From Umezawaea endophytica (GTDB lineage: Bacteria; Actinomycetota; Actinomycetes; Mycobacteriales; Pseudonocardiaceae), in assembly GCF_025061645.1 (NCBI RefSeq), contig NZ_JANYMP010000010.1, positions 62,001 through 126,000 on the forward strand: 64,000 nucleotides of DNA, read 5' to 3'. Made by a program: the position numbers and the translations under genes. Below the pieces are notes generated by a model. That model was not told where the DNA came from, did no database searches, and saw only the letters and a list, made by a program, of their open reading frames with translations. Below, in pieces: positions 7,428 through 17,600 of this stretch. The stretch's first letter is position 1. Each line of letters begins with the position of its first letter.

Positions 7428-8069
7428 ATGACCCCGAGACGCCGTGAACCGCTGAGCCGCGACCGGGTCGTCGCGAGCGCGTTGGCGCTGGTGGAGCTGC
7501 ACGGCGTGGAAGCGCTGAGCATGCGCAAGCTGGCCGCGGAACTCGGCGTCGAGGCGATGTCGCTCTACAACCACGTCGCCAACAAGGACGACGTGCTCGA
7601 CGCCATCGCCGAGGTCGTCTTCGCGGACGTCGCCCTGCCCCCGCCGACGGCGGACTGGCGGGTCGACGCCCGCGCGCTGGCGGACGCCTTCCGCGCGGCG
7701 GCGCTGGCCCACCCGCGCACCGCGTCGCTGAGCCTGGCCCGCCAGCTCGGCTACCCGGCCGTGCCGGTGACCGAGGCGGCGCTGGACGTCCTGGCCAGGG
7801 CGGGGTTCGACCCCGAGCAGGCGGTGCACGCGTCGCGCACCCTGCTCGCCTACGTGATCGGCACCCTGCTCCGCGAGATCGGCTCGGGGCCGCCGGACGA
7901 GACCCGCGAGCCCGCGCTGGTCGCGACCGGCCTGCCCCGCGTCGCCGAGGCCGCCCGCCACCTCGCCGTGTGCCACCACGAGGCCGAGTACCGCTTCGGC
8001 CTCGACCTGGTGCTCGACGCGCTCGCCCTGCGGGCGGTCGGCGCGGCGGGTGGACCGTCCGCGCGGTGA
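7428..8069 (+). CDS. TetR family transcriptional repressor
   Basis: 213 residues. The N-terminal helix-turn-helix (SRDRVVASALALVELHG..LSMRKLAAELGVEAMSLYNHV) is a textbook TetR DNA-binding domain, and the C-terminal part is helical, as in the ligand domain of TetR_C families. ATG at 7428 with GGAGA upstream. It is divergent from the SnoaL/hydrolase operon with two matching operators between them, so it probably represses both directions until a ligand binds. Confidence 0.88.
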   Translation: MTPRRREPLSRDRVVASALALVELHGVEALSMRKLAAELGVEAMSLYNHVANKDDVLDAIAEVVFADVALPPPTADWRVDARALADAFRAAALAHPRTASLSLARQLGYPAVPVTEAALDVLARAGFDPEQAVHASRTLLAYVIGTLLREIGSGPPDETREPALVATGLPRVAEAARHLAVCHHEAEYRFGLDLVLDALALRAVGAAGGPSAR

Positions 8070-8255
8070 CGGACCCCGGCTCGTCCGGGTTGGCCACGTC
8101 GTGGACGGTGGTGATCAGGCCCTGCTCTCAAAACTCGGCGTGTCGCCAGGTGAACCAACGGCCCGCCCCTGGCTCCGCACCGCCCGCTTGTGGGGACCGG
8201 AAGTCCGTCAGAGAGACTGGGGGCCAGTGCCCGCCCTCTCGACCTGGAGCCATTG

Positions 8256-9203
8256 ATGCCGCAAGGGACCGTCCGTTGGTTCGACGCCGAACGGGGTTTC
8301 GGCTTCCTCGCGCCCGAGGACGGCTCGCCGGACGTGTTCGTGCACGCCTCCGAGATCGTCGGGGACGGCGGCGCGAAGGTGCTCCGCGAGGGGCAGGCCG
8401 TCGTGTTCGAGGTCGGCGAGAACGACCGCGGGCCCCAGGCGCTGCGCGTTCGCGTCACCGCCGATGCGGCCACCGGCAGCGCCGTGGGCCTGCTCGGCAC
8501 CGTCAACTGGTACGAGCCGGGCAAGGGGTACGGCTTCGCGTCGCCGGACGGCGGCGGCGCCGACGTCTTCGTGCACAGCTCCGCCATCGTGACCGGCGGC
8601 GTGGTCACCGAGGGGCAGCGGGTGGCCTTCCTGCTCGTCGAAGGCGAGCGCGGCCCGCAGGCCGGGCACGTGATCCCGCTGGGAGCAGGGGCAGGCTCAC
8701 CCGCCGCGGCTGGTACCTCGGACGGTGCCGACGGCACGGTGGCCTGGTACGACGAGGACAAGGGCTTCGGCTTCATCAACCCCGACTCCGGCGCCGGGGA
8801 CATCTTCGTCCACGTACGGGCCCTGGCCGAGGGGCTGACGTGGCTCGCGGAGGGCGACCGCGTCGCCTACGAGGTGGCCAGTGGGGACAAGGGCCCGCAG
8901 GCCCGCGACGTGCACCTGGTCCGGGGCGCCGAGCCTCAGACGGCGCCGCGGCGGTCGGCACCTGCCGCGGCCGCAGGGTCGGCCGCGCGGGACGTGCCCG
9001 TACGAGGCGGCGAGGGCGTCGTCGCGCGCTACGACGGCGACCGCGGCTTCGGCTTCATCACCCCGGACGCGGGCGGCGACGATCTCTTCGCCCACGTGTC
9101 CGTGATCATGGGGTCGGAGCCGCTGATGAAGGGTGACCGGGTCCGGTACGCGGTGCGTCAGAGCGATCGGGGCCCGCAGGCCGACCGCGTCGAACGCCTC
9201 TGA
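8256..9203 (+). CDS. protein of four tandem cold-shock domains
   Basis: 315 residues made of four cold-shock domains (about 1-66, 75-140, 156-222, 253-315). Each has an RNP1-like motif (RGFGFL, KGYGFA, KGFGFI, RGFGFI) and an RNP2-like motif (VFVHAS, VFVHSS, IFVHVR, LFAHVS). Normal bacterial Csp proteins have one domain of about 67 residues. Each repeat ends in a DRGPQA-type segment that joins to the next by a short Ala/Gly/Pro linker. It probably binds single-stranded RNA or DNA over a long stretch. ATG at 8256 with CTGGAG upstream; a start at 8190 would add 22 unrelated residues. Internal duplication is the simplest origin. Confidence 0.88.
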   Translation: MPQGTVRWFDAERGFGFLAPEDGSPDVFVHASEIVGDGGAKVLREGQAVVFEVGENDRGPQALRVRVTADAATGSAVGLLGTVNWYEPGKGYGFASPDGGGADVFVHSSAIVTGGVVTEGQRVAFLLVEGERGPQAGHVIPLGAGAGSPAAAGTSDGADGTVAWYDEDKGFGFINPDSGAGDIFVHVRALAEGLTWLAEGDRVAYEVASGDKGPQARDVHLVRGAEPQTAPRRSAPAAAAGSAARDVPVRGGEGVVARYDGDRGFGFITPDAGGDDLFAHVSVIMGSEPLMKGDRVRYAVRQSDRGPQADRVERL

Positions 9204-9210
9204 AGAGGCG
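9195..9210. terminator. short hairpin spanning the stop of the cold-shock gene
   Basis: CGCCTC-TGAA-GAGGCG, six-base stem with the TGA stop in the loop. It lies between convergent genes. Weak: no T-tract and a short stem. Confidence 0.3.
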
Positions 9211-9293
9211 GCCCCACCGATGTGTCCCCGACGAGTGAATGGATGCGTCGGACCTGGTCGCAGAGCTCGATCTTGATGACTCGTCGAGGTCGC

Positions 9294-10442
9294 TCACCGC
9301 GTGTACCTGCCGCCGCGCGGCCACCACGCGCCCGCGCTCGGCACGCTCCTCAGCAGCCCGAAGACCTGGACGACCCCCGCGTTCACCACCTCCTTGTACC
9401 AGGCGGCGGGCCTGCCGGTGATCGAGATCCGCCGGGGGCCGCCGTCCGGCCGGGTGTACTGGATCACGGCGTCGTGGCGGCCGAGGCTCACCGCCTTGCT
9501 GTAGTAGCCGAACCGGAAGCCCTTGGGCCGCTTGCCGTCCAGCTCCCGCGCGATCGACGTGGCGGCGTGCACGGCCGTGGGCATCCCGCTCTGGCAGGTG
9601 CCGTGCAGGACGCCGAACGGCTGCCCGACCGCCGCGGCGTCGCCGATGGCGTACACCTCCGGACGTGTCACGGACCGCAGCGCGGAGTCGGTGACGACGC
9701 GGCCGAGGTCGTCCACCTCCAGCCCGGCCGCGGCGGCGAGCGGAGCCGCCCGCACCCCGGCCGCCCACAGCACCACGTCGGCGGCCTCGCTACCGCCGTC
9801 GGCGAACACCACCGAGTCCGGCAGCACCTTCACGACCTCGACCCCGCTCCGGACGCGCACGCCGAGCCGGGCCAACGCGGCGGCCAGGTGCGCCCTGGCC
9901 CTCGGGCCCAGCGCCGCGCCCGGCTCGTCCCGGCCGATCAGCACGACGTCCAGCTCCGGGTGCTGCTCGGCGATCTCGGTCGCCGCCTCCACGCCGGTCA
10001 GCCCGCTGCCGCACACCGCGACCGTGCCGCCCGTCAGCCGTGCGGCGAACAGTTCGGCGTCGTGGGCGCTGTCCAGGGTGTGCACGTGGTCCTCGGCTCC
10101 GGGGACGGCGGCCGTGTCGGACACCCCTCCCAGCGCGTAGACCAGCGTGTCGTACTCCAGCACCCGTTCGTCGTCCACGCGCACGGTGCGCGCCTCCGCG
10201 TCGACCGCGGTGACCCAGCCGCGCACGAACTCGACCCCGGTGCCCTCCAGCACGTCCGGGATCCGCACCTCGCGCGTCCGCTGCCCGCTCGCCGTCTGGT
10301 GCAGCCGCAGCCGTTCGGTGAACCGCTCGGCCGCGTTGACCAGCGTGATCCGCACGTCGCCACGCCGCTTCGTGCGGGCCGCCAGGCTCACCGTCGCCAC
10401 CATCCCCGCGTACCCCGCTCCGAGAACCACGATCCTGCGCAT
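9294..10442 (-). CDS. NAD(P)/FAD-dependent oxidoreductase (NDH-2-like)
   Basis: 382 residues. An N-terminal FAD-binding Rossmann fold (RIVVLGAGYAG), a second nucleotide-binding fold for NAD(P)H (VAVCGSGLTGVEAATEIAE) and the FAD-contact motif YAIGDAA are in the order of type II NADH dehydrogenases and related pyridine-nucleotide disulphide oxidoreductases without the CxxxxC pair. It probably passes electrons from NAD(P)H to a quinone or small acceptor at the membrane face. No membrane helix is evident. It is followed on the same strand by the upstream MocR gene, 79 bases apart. Confidence 0.82.
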   Translation of the reverse strand: MRRIVVLGAGYAGMVATVSLAARTKRRGDVRITLVNAAERFTERLRLHQTASGQRTREVRIPDVLEGTGVEFVRGWVTAVDAEARTVRVDDERVLEYDTLVYALGGVSDTAAVPGAEDHVHTLDSAHDAELFAARLTGGTVAVCGSGLTGVEAATEIAEQHPELDVVLIGRDEPGAALGPRARAHLAAALARLGVRVRSGVEVVKVLPDSVVFADGGSEAADVVLWAAGVRAAPLAAAAGLEVDDLGRVVTDSALRSVTRPEVYAIGDAAAVGQPFGVLHGTCQSGMPTAVHAATSIARELDGKRPKGFRFGYYSKAVSLGRHDAVIQYTRPDGGPRRISITGRPAAWYKEVVNAGVVQVFGLLRSVPSAGAWWPRGGRYTR

Positions 10443-10521
10443 GTCCTTCGTCCCTTCTCGCCCGCTCCGACGACCACCAGACGAGGTGGGACCAAGCGGA
10501 TGTGACGCCAGGTGACCGGCG

Positions 10522-11925
10522 TCACAGCAGGGAGGCGAGGAGGGCGACGGCCGGGACCACGGCGTGGTCGGCCAGGTTGCCGTAGCCCAGGACGAGGGTC
10601 GGGTCGCCGGACGGCTCGGTCCGGTAGGTGTCCAGGTCGACCAGGTTCAGGCCTTCGGCCGCGGCTCGCCGCACTAAGGCCCCGGTGTCCGGGGAACCGC
10701 CCAGGTGCAGCAGCAGGTGCAGGCCCGCGGCGACGCCGGTGATCCGCGAATCCGGCAGGTGGGTGGCCAGCGCGGCGACCAGCGCGTCGCGGCGGGCGCG
10801 GTAGCGGGACCGGACCGCGCGCAGGTGGCGGTCGTAGCCGCCCCGCTCCACGAACGCGGCGAGCGCGAGCTGGTCGACCACCGGAGGTGTCGAGGCGGCC
10901 GGGTTCGCGGCGCGGACCGCGTCGGCCCAGGTCGGAGGCAGGACGTACCAGCCGATGCCCAGCGCCGGGCTCAGGGTCTTGCTGACCGACCCGAACAGCG
11001 CCACGTGCGCGGGCGCCATGCCCTGGACTGTGCCGACCGGACGGCGGTCGTAGCGGAAGTCGGCGTCGTAGTCGTCCTCCAGGACGAGGCCGTCGACGTC
11101 GCGGGCCCACGCGACCAGCGCCGCGCGGCGGGCCGGGGCGAGCACCGTGCCGGTGGGGAACTGGTGCGCGGGCGTCACGACCACCGCGCGCGTCCCTCCC
11201 AGCCGGTCCACCCGCACGCCGTCCTCGTCGACGGGCACCGGGACCGCGGTCAGCCCGGCCGCCGCCACCGCGTCGCGCGTGCGGCCCCAGCTCGGGTCCT
11301 CGACGGCGACCGACGTGAACCCGGCTGCGGCCAGCGCACGGCACACCCGCGTCACGCCCTCGGTGACACCGGAGCACACGGTGACGTCCGGCGGGGTGGT
11401 CGACGCGCCCCGGCAGCGCCGCAGGTACTCGGCCAGCACCGCCCGCAGCCGCGGGTGCCCGCCGCGGGGCGGGAGGCCGAACTCGGTGTGGGGCGCGGTG
11501 GTCAGGACCTCCCGCAGCGCCTCGGCCCAGCGGCGCCTGGGGAACGCCCGCAGGTCCGGCAGACCCGGCGCCAGGTCGTGGCGGGGGACGGTCGTGGTCG
11601 CGGCCGACGCCGGGCGGGACGGGCGTTCCCGCGACGGCGACCACAGCACGCGGGTGGCCGCCCCGGTCCGCGCCTCCAGGTAGCCCTCGGCCACCAGTTG
11701 CGCGTACGCCTGCGTCACCAGCCACCGCGAGCAGGCCAGGTCCGCGGCCAGCTTGCGGCTCGGCGGCAACGCCGTCCCGACCGGCAGCACCCCGTCGCGC
11801 ACGGCCGCCCGCAACGCCCTGGCCAGCCGTTCGTGCCGCGGCCCGACGTCCGGCCCGGACAGGTCCAGCAGCACGTCCCAGCTCAGATTGGTCTGCGATT
11901 CCGGCACGGAAACGGACCGTAGCAC
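10522..11925 (-). CDS. MocR/PdxR family GntR-aminotransferase regulator
   Basis: 467 residues. The N-terminal winged helix is GntR type (LARALRAAVRDGVLPVGTALPPSRKLAADLACSR as segments); a class I aminotransferase-like domain follows, with the PLP-lysine region SVSKTLSPALGIGWY and VLEDDYDADFRYDRRPV. Such regulators sense PLP or amino-containing ligands and often control a divergent gene; here that is the aldo/keto reductase. GTG at 11925 or GTG at 11907 could be the start; neither has a clear ribosome site, so a leaderless transcript is possible. Confidence 0.85.
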   Translation of the reverse strand: MLRSVSVPESQTNLSWDVLLDLSGPDVGPRHERLARALRAAVRDGVLPVGTALPPSRKLAADLACSRWLVTQAYAQLVAEGYLEARTGAATRVLWSPSRERPSRPASAATTTVPRHDLAPGLPDLRAFPRRRWAEALREVLTTAPHTEFGLPPRGGHPRLRAVLAEYLRRCRGASTTPPDVTVCSGVTEGVTRVCRALAAAGFTSVAVEDPSWGRTRDAVAAAGLTAVPVPVDEDGVRVDRLGGTRAVVVTPAHQFPTGTVLAPARRAALVAWARDVDGLVLEDDYDADFRYDRRPVGTVQGMAPAHVALFGSVSKTLSPALGIGWYVLPPTWADAVRAANPAASTPPVVDQLALAAFVERGGYDRHLRAVRSRYRARRDALVAALATHLPDSRITGVAAGLHLLLHLGGSPDTGALVRRAAAEGLNLVDLDTYRTEPSGDPTLVLGYGNLADHAVVPAVALLASLL

Positions 11926-11956
11926 CAGACCGATCCCGTCCTACCGTGGTCGCGTG

Positions 11957-12961
11957 ATGAAGCGAACCGAACTCGGCCGCACCGGGACCACCGTCAGCCA
12001 GGTGGCGCTGGGCTGCATGCTGATGGGCACCTACACCGACCAACCGACCTCCTACCGGATGCTCGACGCGTTCCTGGGGGCCGGTGGCGACTTCCTCGAC
12101 ACGGCGAACTGCTACTCGTGGTGGCACGCGGGCAGCGCGGGCGGGGAGAGCGAGGAGCTGCTCGGCCGCTGGATGGCCGACCGCGGCACCCGCGACGACG
12201 TCTTCCTCGCCACGAAGGTCGGCGGGATCGTCACCGACGTGCCCGCCGCGCTCGTCGACGGCAGGGCGGACTGGGACGTCGCGTCGAAGCTGTTCGAGGG
12301 GACGGGCGCGGACGTCGTCCGCCGGGGCGTCGACGCGAGCCTGCGCAGGCTCGGCACCGACCACGTCGACCTGTACTACGTCCACGTCGACGACCCGGCC
12401 ACACCGCTGGAGGAGACCCTCGAAGCGCTCGACGGGATCGTCCGCGCGGGCAAGGCCCGCCACATCGGGTGGAGCAACGTGCGGACGTGGCGGCTGGAGC
12501 GGATCCGGCAGCTCGCCGACCGCCACGGCTGGACGGCCCCGGTCGCGGTGCAGCAGCAGCACTCCTACCTGCGGCCCGCGCCGCGCACGGACCGGGCGGG
12601 CATCGCCGGGCCCGAACTGCTGGACTACCTGACCGCGCACGACGACCTGTCCCTGGTCGCCTACTCGCCGATCCTCCAGGGCATCTACGACGACCCGGAC
12701 CGGCGGGCGGCCCACCGGATGTGGTCGGCCTACTCCGGACCGGACTCGGAGGCCCGGCTCGCGGTGGTCGGGAAGGTCGCGGCCGACCTCGGGGTGACCG
12801 GCAACCAGGTCGCGCTGGCGTGGCTGCTGCACCAGCGGACGCCCGCGGTGGTTCCGATCGTCGGCACCCGGACGTGGGAGCAGTTCGAGGCCTTCCGGCC
12901 CGCGCTGGACGTGGAACTGGGCGCCGAGCACCTCGCGTCGCTGGAGGCGGCGGGAGCCTGA
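11957..12961 (+). CDS. aldo/keto reductase
   Basis: 334 residues, the family's usual size. The catalytic tetrad is visible: Asp in FLDTANCY with the Tyr in the same block, Lys in FLATKVGG, and His in LYYVHVDD. The late segment PIVGTRTWEQ binds the NADP phosphate. It should reduce or oxidise a carbonyl/alcohol using NADPH. ATG at 11957, immediately preceded by an in-frame GTG at 11954. It is divergent from the MocR regulator, with under 35 bases between, so both promoters must overlap. Confidence 0.88.
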   Translation: MKRTELGRTGTTVSQVALGCMLMGTYTDQPTSYRMLDAFLGAGGDFLDTANCYSWWHAGSAGGESEELLGRWMADRGTRDDVFLATKVGGIVTDVPAALVDGRADWDVASKLFEGTGADVVRRGVDASLRRLGTDHVDLYYVHVDDPATPLEETLEALDGIVRAGKARHIGWSNVRTWRLERIRQLADRHGWTAPVAVQQQHSYLRPAPRTDRAGIAGPELLDYLTAHDDLSLVAYSPILQGIYDDPDRRAAHRMWSAYSGPDSEARLAVVGKVAADLGVTGNQVALAWLLHQRTPAVVPIVGTRTWEQFEAFRPALDVELGAEHLASLEAAGA

Positions 12962-13038
12962 AACGATTTCGCCCGCCAGGCAACCTTTCCCGCGCCCCGA
13001 CCGGTACCCGGTGTGTCGGATGAGCGAAGGGCCGTGCT

Positions 13039-13536
13039 GTGGGGGACATACCCGAGGGGTTCGAGGAGTTCGTGGCGACCGCGTCGCCGCGGCTGCTGCG
13101 CACGGCGTTCCTGCTCACCAGGGACGAGGGGCACGCGGAGGACCTCCTCCAGACCGCGTTGGCGCGCGCGTGGCGGGCGTGGGGCCGGGTCGACGGCGAC
13201 CCGGAGCCGTACGTGCGGCGGATCATCGTCAACACCCACGCCACGTGGTGGCGGAGGCGGTGGCGCGGTGAGGAACCCACCGAACGGCTGCCGGACCGGC
13301 CGAGCGGGGCGCCGCAGGACGTCGTGGGCGACCGCGAGTGGCTGTGGCAGGCGCTGGGCCGGTTGCCGCGCAAGCAGCGCGCGGTGCTGGTGCTGCGGTT
13401 CTACGAGGACCTGACCGAGGCGCAGACGGCCGAGCTGATGGGCTGCTCCGTCGGCACGGTCAAGAGCCAGGTGAGCCGGGCGCTCGCCAAGCTGCGCCTG
13501 GACGACACGTTCGCCGCGGAAGGGGTTTGGCGATGA
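13039..13536 (+). CDS. SigE-family ECF RNA polymerase sigma factor
   Basis: 165 residues, GTG start. Region 2 is LLRTAFLLTRDEGHAEDLLQ followed by ALARAWRAW; region 4 is KQRAVLVLRFYEDLTEAQTA then ELMGCSVGTVKSQVSRAL. This is the actinomycete SigE-family ECF type. Its stop overlaps the next gene by ATGA, so the downstream membrane protein is probably its control partner. A GGCAACC at 12979-12985 upstream resembles the -35 of ECF promoters and may mean autoregulation; that is weak evidence. Confidence 0.88.
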   Translation: MGDIPEGFEEFVATASPRLLRTAFLLTRDEGHAEDLLQTALARAWRAWGRVDGDPEPYVRRIIVNTHATWWRRRWRGEEPTERLPDRPSGAPQDVVGDREWLWQALGRLPRKQRAVLVLRFYEDLTEAQTAELMGCSVGTVKSQVSRALAKLRLDDTFAAEGVWR

Positions 13537-14498
13537 ACCTGAGCGACCTCACCGAGGTGCTGCGCGACCACGCCCCGCGAGCGGACGCGCAGGTGACCGC
13601 CCGGCTGGCCGGGGTGCGCGCCAGGGTGGCGGCGAGCAGGCGCCGCCGCGCGGTGGGAGCCGCGGCCTGCGTCGTCCTCGCGCTGGTGGGCGTGGTGTAC
13701 GCGGTGGTCCCGCGCGCGGAGCGGTCGTCGGAGCCCGCGACGCCCGAGCGGAGCTTCCCGGAGTACCAGGCGGGCACCAGGCTCGCCGCCCAGGCGTGGG
13801 CCGAACTGCCGTCGTCGAGCGTCGTGCTGAGGTTCGTGCCGAAGTCGCTGGACTTCAAGGTGTTCGTCAGGTGCGACATCGGGCAGGGGGTCGACCTGCC
13901 CATGAAGCTCGTGATCGACGGCGACGAGGTACTGGCAGGCGGTTGCGGCACCGCTTCGGGGTCCTCGGACTGGGGGACGCGGGGGGCCGAGGTCGGGAAA
14001 CCCGTCGTGGTGACGCTGACCGTCGGCGACGAGGCCGTGGACCACTCCAGGCCGTCGTCACCGGTCACGATGCCGAGACCGAGCAGCGGGGCGTTCGGGA
14101 TCGCCGTGGGCGAGGCGGTCCCGGTGGACCGGTACCCGTTCCCGCCACGTCCCGAGACCCTGGCGGAGATGCCCCCGCCGCTTACCGACCCGACCTTCGT
14201 GGTGTCCGCCGACCCGGCCGATCCCGACTCGCCGCGGGAATTCTCCATCGCGTGGCCCGGCGAACGGTTCCTGCACGCCCAGGTGAACACTCCCGGAAGG
14301 GTTCGCGTGCTGGTCAACGACGTCCTGGTCACGGACTTCTTCAGTTGGGACTACGGGATCGCCGGGACCCAGAGCATGTCGTCCAAGGACTGGGGCCGGG
14401 TCCACGGGATCGCGGTGGCGGCCGGGGACCCCGTGCGGATCACGGTGATCCCGGAACGCCTCTCCGGTGACTGGCGGGTCTGGCTCGGCGAGTACTGA
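13533..14498 (+). CDS. membrane protein coupled to the ECF sigma factor (possible anti-sigma)
   Basis: 321 residues. A short Arg-rich cytoplasmic part (residues 1-45), one membrane helix (about 46-64, VGAAACVVLALVGVVYAVV) and a large outer domain rich in beta strands. Its ATG overlaps the sigma stop (ATGA). That arrangement is usual for anti-sigma factors of SigE-family sigmas. No zinc anti-sigma motif (HxxxCxxC) is seen, so it is either a different class or a signal-sensing membrane protein. The outer domain was not recognised. Confidence 0.6.
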   Translation: MNLSDLTEVLRDHAPRADAQVTARLAGVRARVAASRRRRAVGAAACVVLALVGVVYAVVPRAERSSEPATPERSFPEYQAGTRLAAQAWAELPSSSVVLRFVPKSLDFKVFVRCDIGQGVDLPMKLVIDGDEVLAGGCGTASGSSDWGTRGAEVGKPVVVTLTVGDEAVDHSRPSSPVTMPRPSSGAFGIAVGEAVPVDRYPFPPRPETLAEMPPPLTDPTFVVSADPADPDSPREFSIAWPGERFLHAQVNTPGRVRVLVNDVLVTDFFSWDYGIAGTQSMSSKDWGRVHGIAVAAGDPVRITVIPERLSGDWRVWLGEY

Positions 14499-14534
14499 CG
14501 CTTTTTGTCGGACCCCCCTGTTAGCGTCCGCGAA

Positions 14535-14553
14535 CCGTTCGACGAGCGAACGG
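14535..14553. terminator. 7-bp hairpin after the sigma operon
   Basis: CCGTTCG-ACGAG-CGAACGG, 37 bases after the membrane protein stop and 62 before the helicase start. A possible terminator without a T-tract. A CATAACAT downstream at about 14578 could be the -10 of the helicase promoter. Confidence 0.35.
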
Positions 14554-14614
14554 GTCGCGGGCCGCGCCTGCCCGTGTGGCATAACATCGGGGCCGCCGAG
14601 GCGGAAGGGGGCAG

Positions 14615-17600
14615 GTGAGCCAGGCGTCGAAGGACACGTCCGTGGCCGGTGTCGCCTACGCGCGGTGGGGCGTGCGGCCGGAGCCCGCGACGGCCCGTTA
14701 CGCGGAGCCGGGGTGGTTGCACTCGCCGATGCCGATCGAGCGCGCCTGCCCGACGTGCGGCGGGCAGTTGCACGGCATGTACCGGTCGCACCCGCACAAG
14801 GGGCGGCAGCAACTCCAGGCCGCGGTCGTCTGCCCGACGTGCCCGGCGTCGTTCACCGTGCGCGAGTTGCAGCTCTCGCAACGCGCCGTGCTGGGGGAGC
14901 TGCGGCCGGAGTCCGTCGCCCGCAGGCTGCGCGAAGAGGCCCAGCTCGCGGCGCTCGAACGCCCAGATTTCGAGCCCAGACAGCGGACGGCACCCGCGCG
15001 GCCGGAGCCGGGGCGGTCGGCAGGCGGTCCGGACGGCGCCCACGAGACGGCACTCGGGCAGCGGCCGGCCCGGTCGCCGGACCTGGGGCGTCCTCCTGCC
15101 GCAGAGCAGCGCCCGGACCTCGCACCGGGTACGAACCGACCTCCCGCCGCACGGCAGGCACTCCCGCCACGACCGCCTGCCACGAACCCACCACCCACGG
15201 GGGAAGAACCACCCGACCTCCGCCCTCGACCGGCCCAACCACCCGCCGCGAACCACACCTCCCGGTTCCGCACCCGGCCGGACGCGAACCCGCTCGACCG
15301 AGACGCTCCCGTCGGACCAGGCTCGCGCGCACCGAGCCCGTCGGGGCCGAACCCGCTCGACTGGGCCGCTCCCGTTGAGCCGGATCCGCTCGCACCGCAC
15401 CCGGCCGGGTCGGATCCGCTTGACTGGGCTCCTCCGGTTGAGCCGGACCCGCTCGACTGGGACCCTCCCGTCGGGCCGGACCTGCTCTCACCGAGCCGAC
15501 CAGGGCCTGACCGACTCGACCGAACCCCTCCCGTCGACCCGGAACCCCTTGCCCCGCCCGAAACCGAACCACCCGCCCCCGCCCGGCGGCGGGTGTCGAC
15601 GACCGTCATGGCCGCGCGGATCCGGTCGATCCTCACCGGGTCGACCACGGTCGCCGCCGCTCCCGCCGCGTCGATCCCGGTCCTGCCCCCCGGCCTGGCC
15701 GGGTCGACGGAGCACCGGCTGGTGTGGTGGCGCAAGACCGTGGACCCGCACCTGGAGCCGCCGGACCTGCCGTCTACCGTCGACGTCCGGGTCGTCCTGC
15801 CCGAGCACCCGAGGTTCGACGGGCTGCGGGAGCGGTTGAAGGTGGCCGAGGTGGCGTTCCGGTCGGTGCCGCACTGGATCGAGGAGGAGCTGGTCTCGTC
15901 GGTGGGGCCTGCCGGTGGGCTCGTGCCGGTCGTGGCGTCGGCGTGGCTGTCGGAGGTGGGCGGGCTGGTGCCCGACCGGTGCGATCCGGTCGGTGGTGAC
16001 GGGGCGCTCGCGGCGCTGCTGGCGTTCGAGGTGCTGTGGGACCTGCACGAGCCGGTCGACCCGGCGACGGTGCCCGACTCGACGCCCGCCGACCGCCTCG
16101 TGCCTGCGGAGTGGTTGCCGTTCCTGTCGTTCCCGCTGCTCAACCCGGCGCAGAGCCAGGCGGCGCCGCACATCCTGGACACCGACGAGCACCTGCTGGT
16201 CGCCGCGCCGACCGGGGCGGGCAAGACCACGATCGGGAAGCTGGCGGCGCTGCGGTCGATCCTCCAGGACGGCCGGAAGGCGGCGTGGCTGGTGCCGCAG
16301 CGGTCGCTGACCGATGAGCTGAACATCGAGCTGGAAGCGTGGCGCCGCAACGGGTTGCGGGTGGAGAGGCTGTCCGGCGAGTACGCGGTCGACATCGAGA
16401 AGGTGCGCGAGGCGGACCTGTGGGTGGCGACCACGGAGAAGTTCGAGGCGATCTGCCGCACGGGGTCGTTGCAGGCCGCGCTCGGCGAGGTCGGGTGCCT
16501 GGTGGTGGACGAGATCCACCTGCTCGGCAGCCCCGGCCGCGGCGCGCTGCTGGAGGCGTTGCTGGCGCGGGTGCGGGGCGCGGAGTCGCCGGTGCGGATC
16601 GTGGGCCTGTCCGCGACGGTGTCCAACGCCGCCGAGGTCGCCGAGTGGTTGCAGGCCACGCTGGTGACGACGACCTGGCGGCCGTCGCGGGTGACGTGGC
16701 AGCTCCCGGTGCTCCCCGCCAGCACCACCTTCGCGGGCGGCAGCCGGATGCGCGAGCAGGCCGTGGTCGAGCTGACCGAGCGGCACACCGCCGAATCGGG
16801 CAGCGTGCTGGTGTTCTGCGGGTCCAAGCGCAACGTCCGGTCCACCGCGATGGCGGTCGCCGCGTCGCGCGGCGCTCCGGTGCACACCGCCGCGGCCGAC
16901 GACGTCGACGAGCTGACGAAGGTGTGCGCGGCGGTCGGCGTGCGGATGCACTACGCGGACTACGAGCACAAGCACGCCGCGGAACGCGCTTTCCGGGCAC
17001 GGGAGGCGGACGTGCTCGTCGCGACGTCCACGGTCGCGGCGGGCGTCAACCTGCCCGCGCGGGCGGTGGTCGTGCGGGACACCAAGATCGGCGGCGAGCC
17101 GATGGACACCTCGACCGTGCAGCAGATGTTCGGCCGGGCGGGCCGCATCGGTGCGGGGGAGACCCAGGGCTGGTCCTACCTGCTGACCGAGGAGACCGAG
17201 CGGGCCGCGTGGCAGACCCGCCTGGTGGCCGGGTACTCGGTGTACTCGCGGATCTACGACAGCCTCGCCGACCACGTGCTCGCCGAGGTACTCCAGGCCC
17301 GCATCACCACGCTGGCCGACGCGCAGGCGTGGTGGGTGGAGACCCTGGCCCACGCGCAGGGCGACGACGACCTGGAGCCGGTGCAGGCGGCGGTCGACTT
17401 CCTGGTCGCGGAGGGCCACCTCACCGGGGTCCGGCGCGGCGACGACCTGGTGCTGGCCACCACCGACCTGGGCAGGCTGACCGCCAGGATGATGGTGTCG
17501 ACCTACACCGGGCAGCGGTTGCGCCGCACCCTCGGGCTGCTGCCCGTGCCGCAGGACCCGGACTCCGCCGAGGACGCGCTCAGCCTCGTGCTGGCCGTCG

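Noticed and set aside
5766-7979. Extension of the metallo-beta-lactamase gene to 737 codons
   Set aside because: It would run through the SnoaL and TetR genes; the GTG at 6854 with stop-start overlap is a better start.
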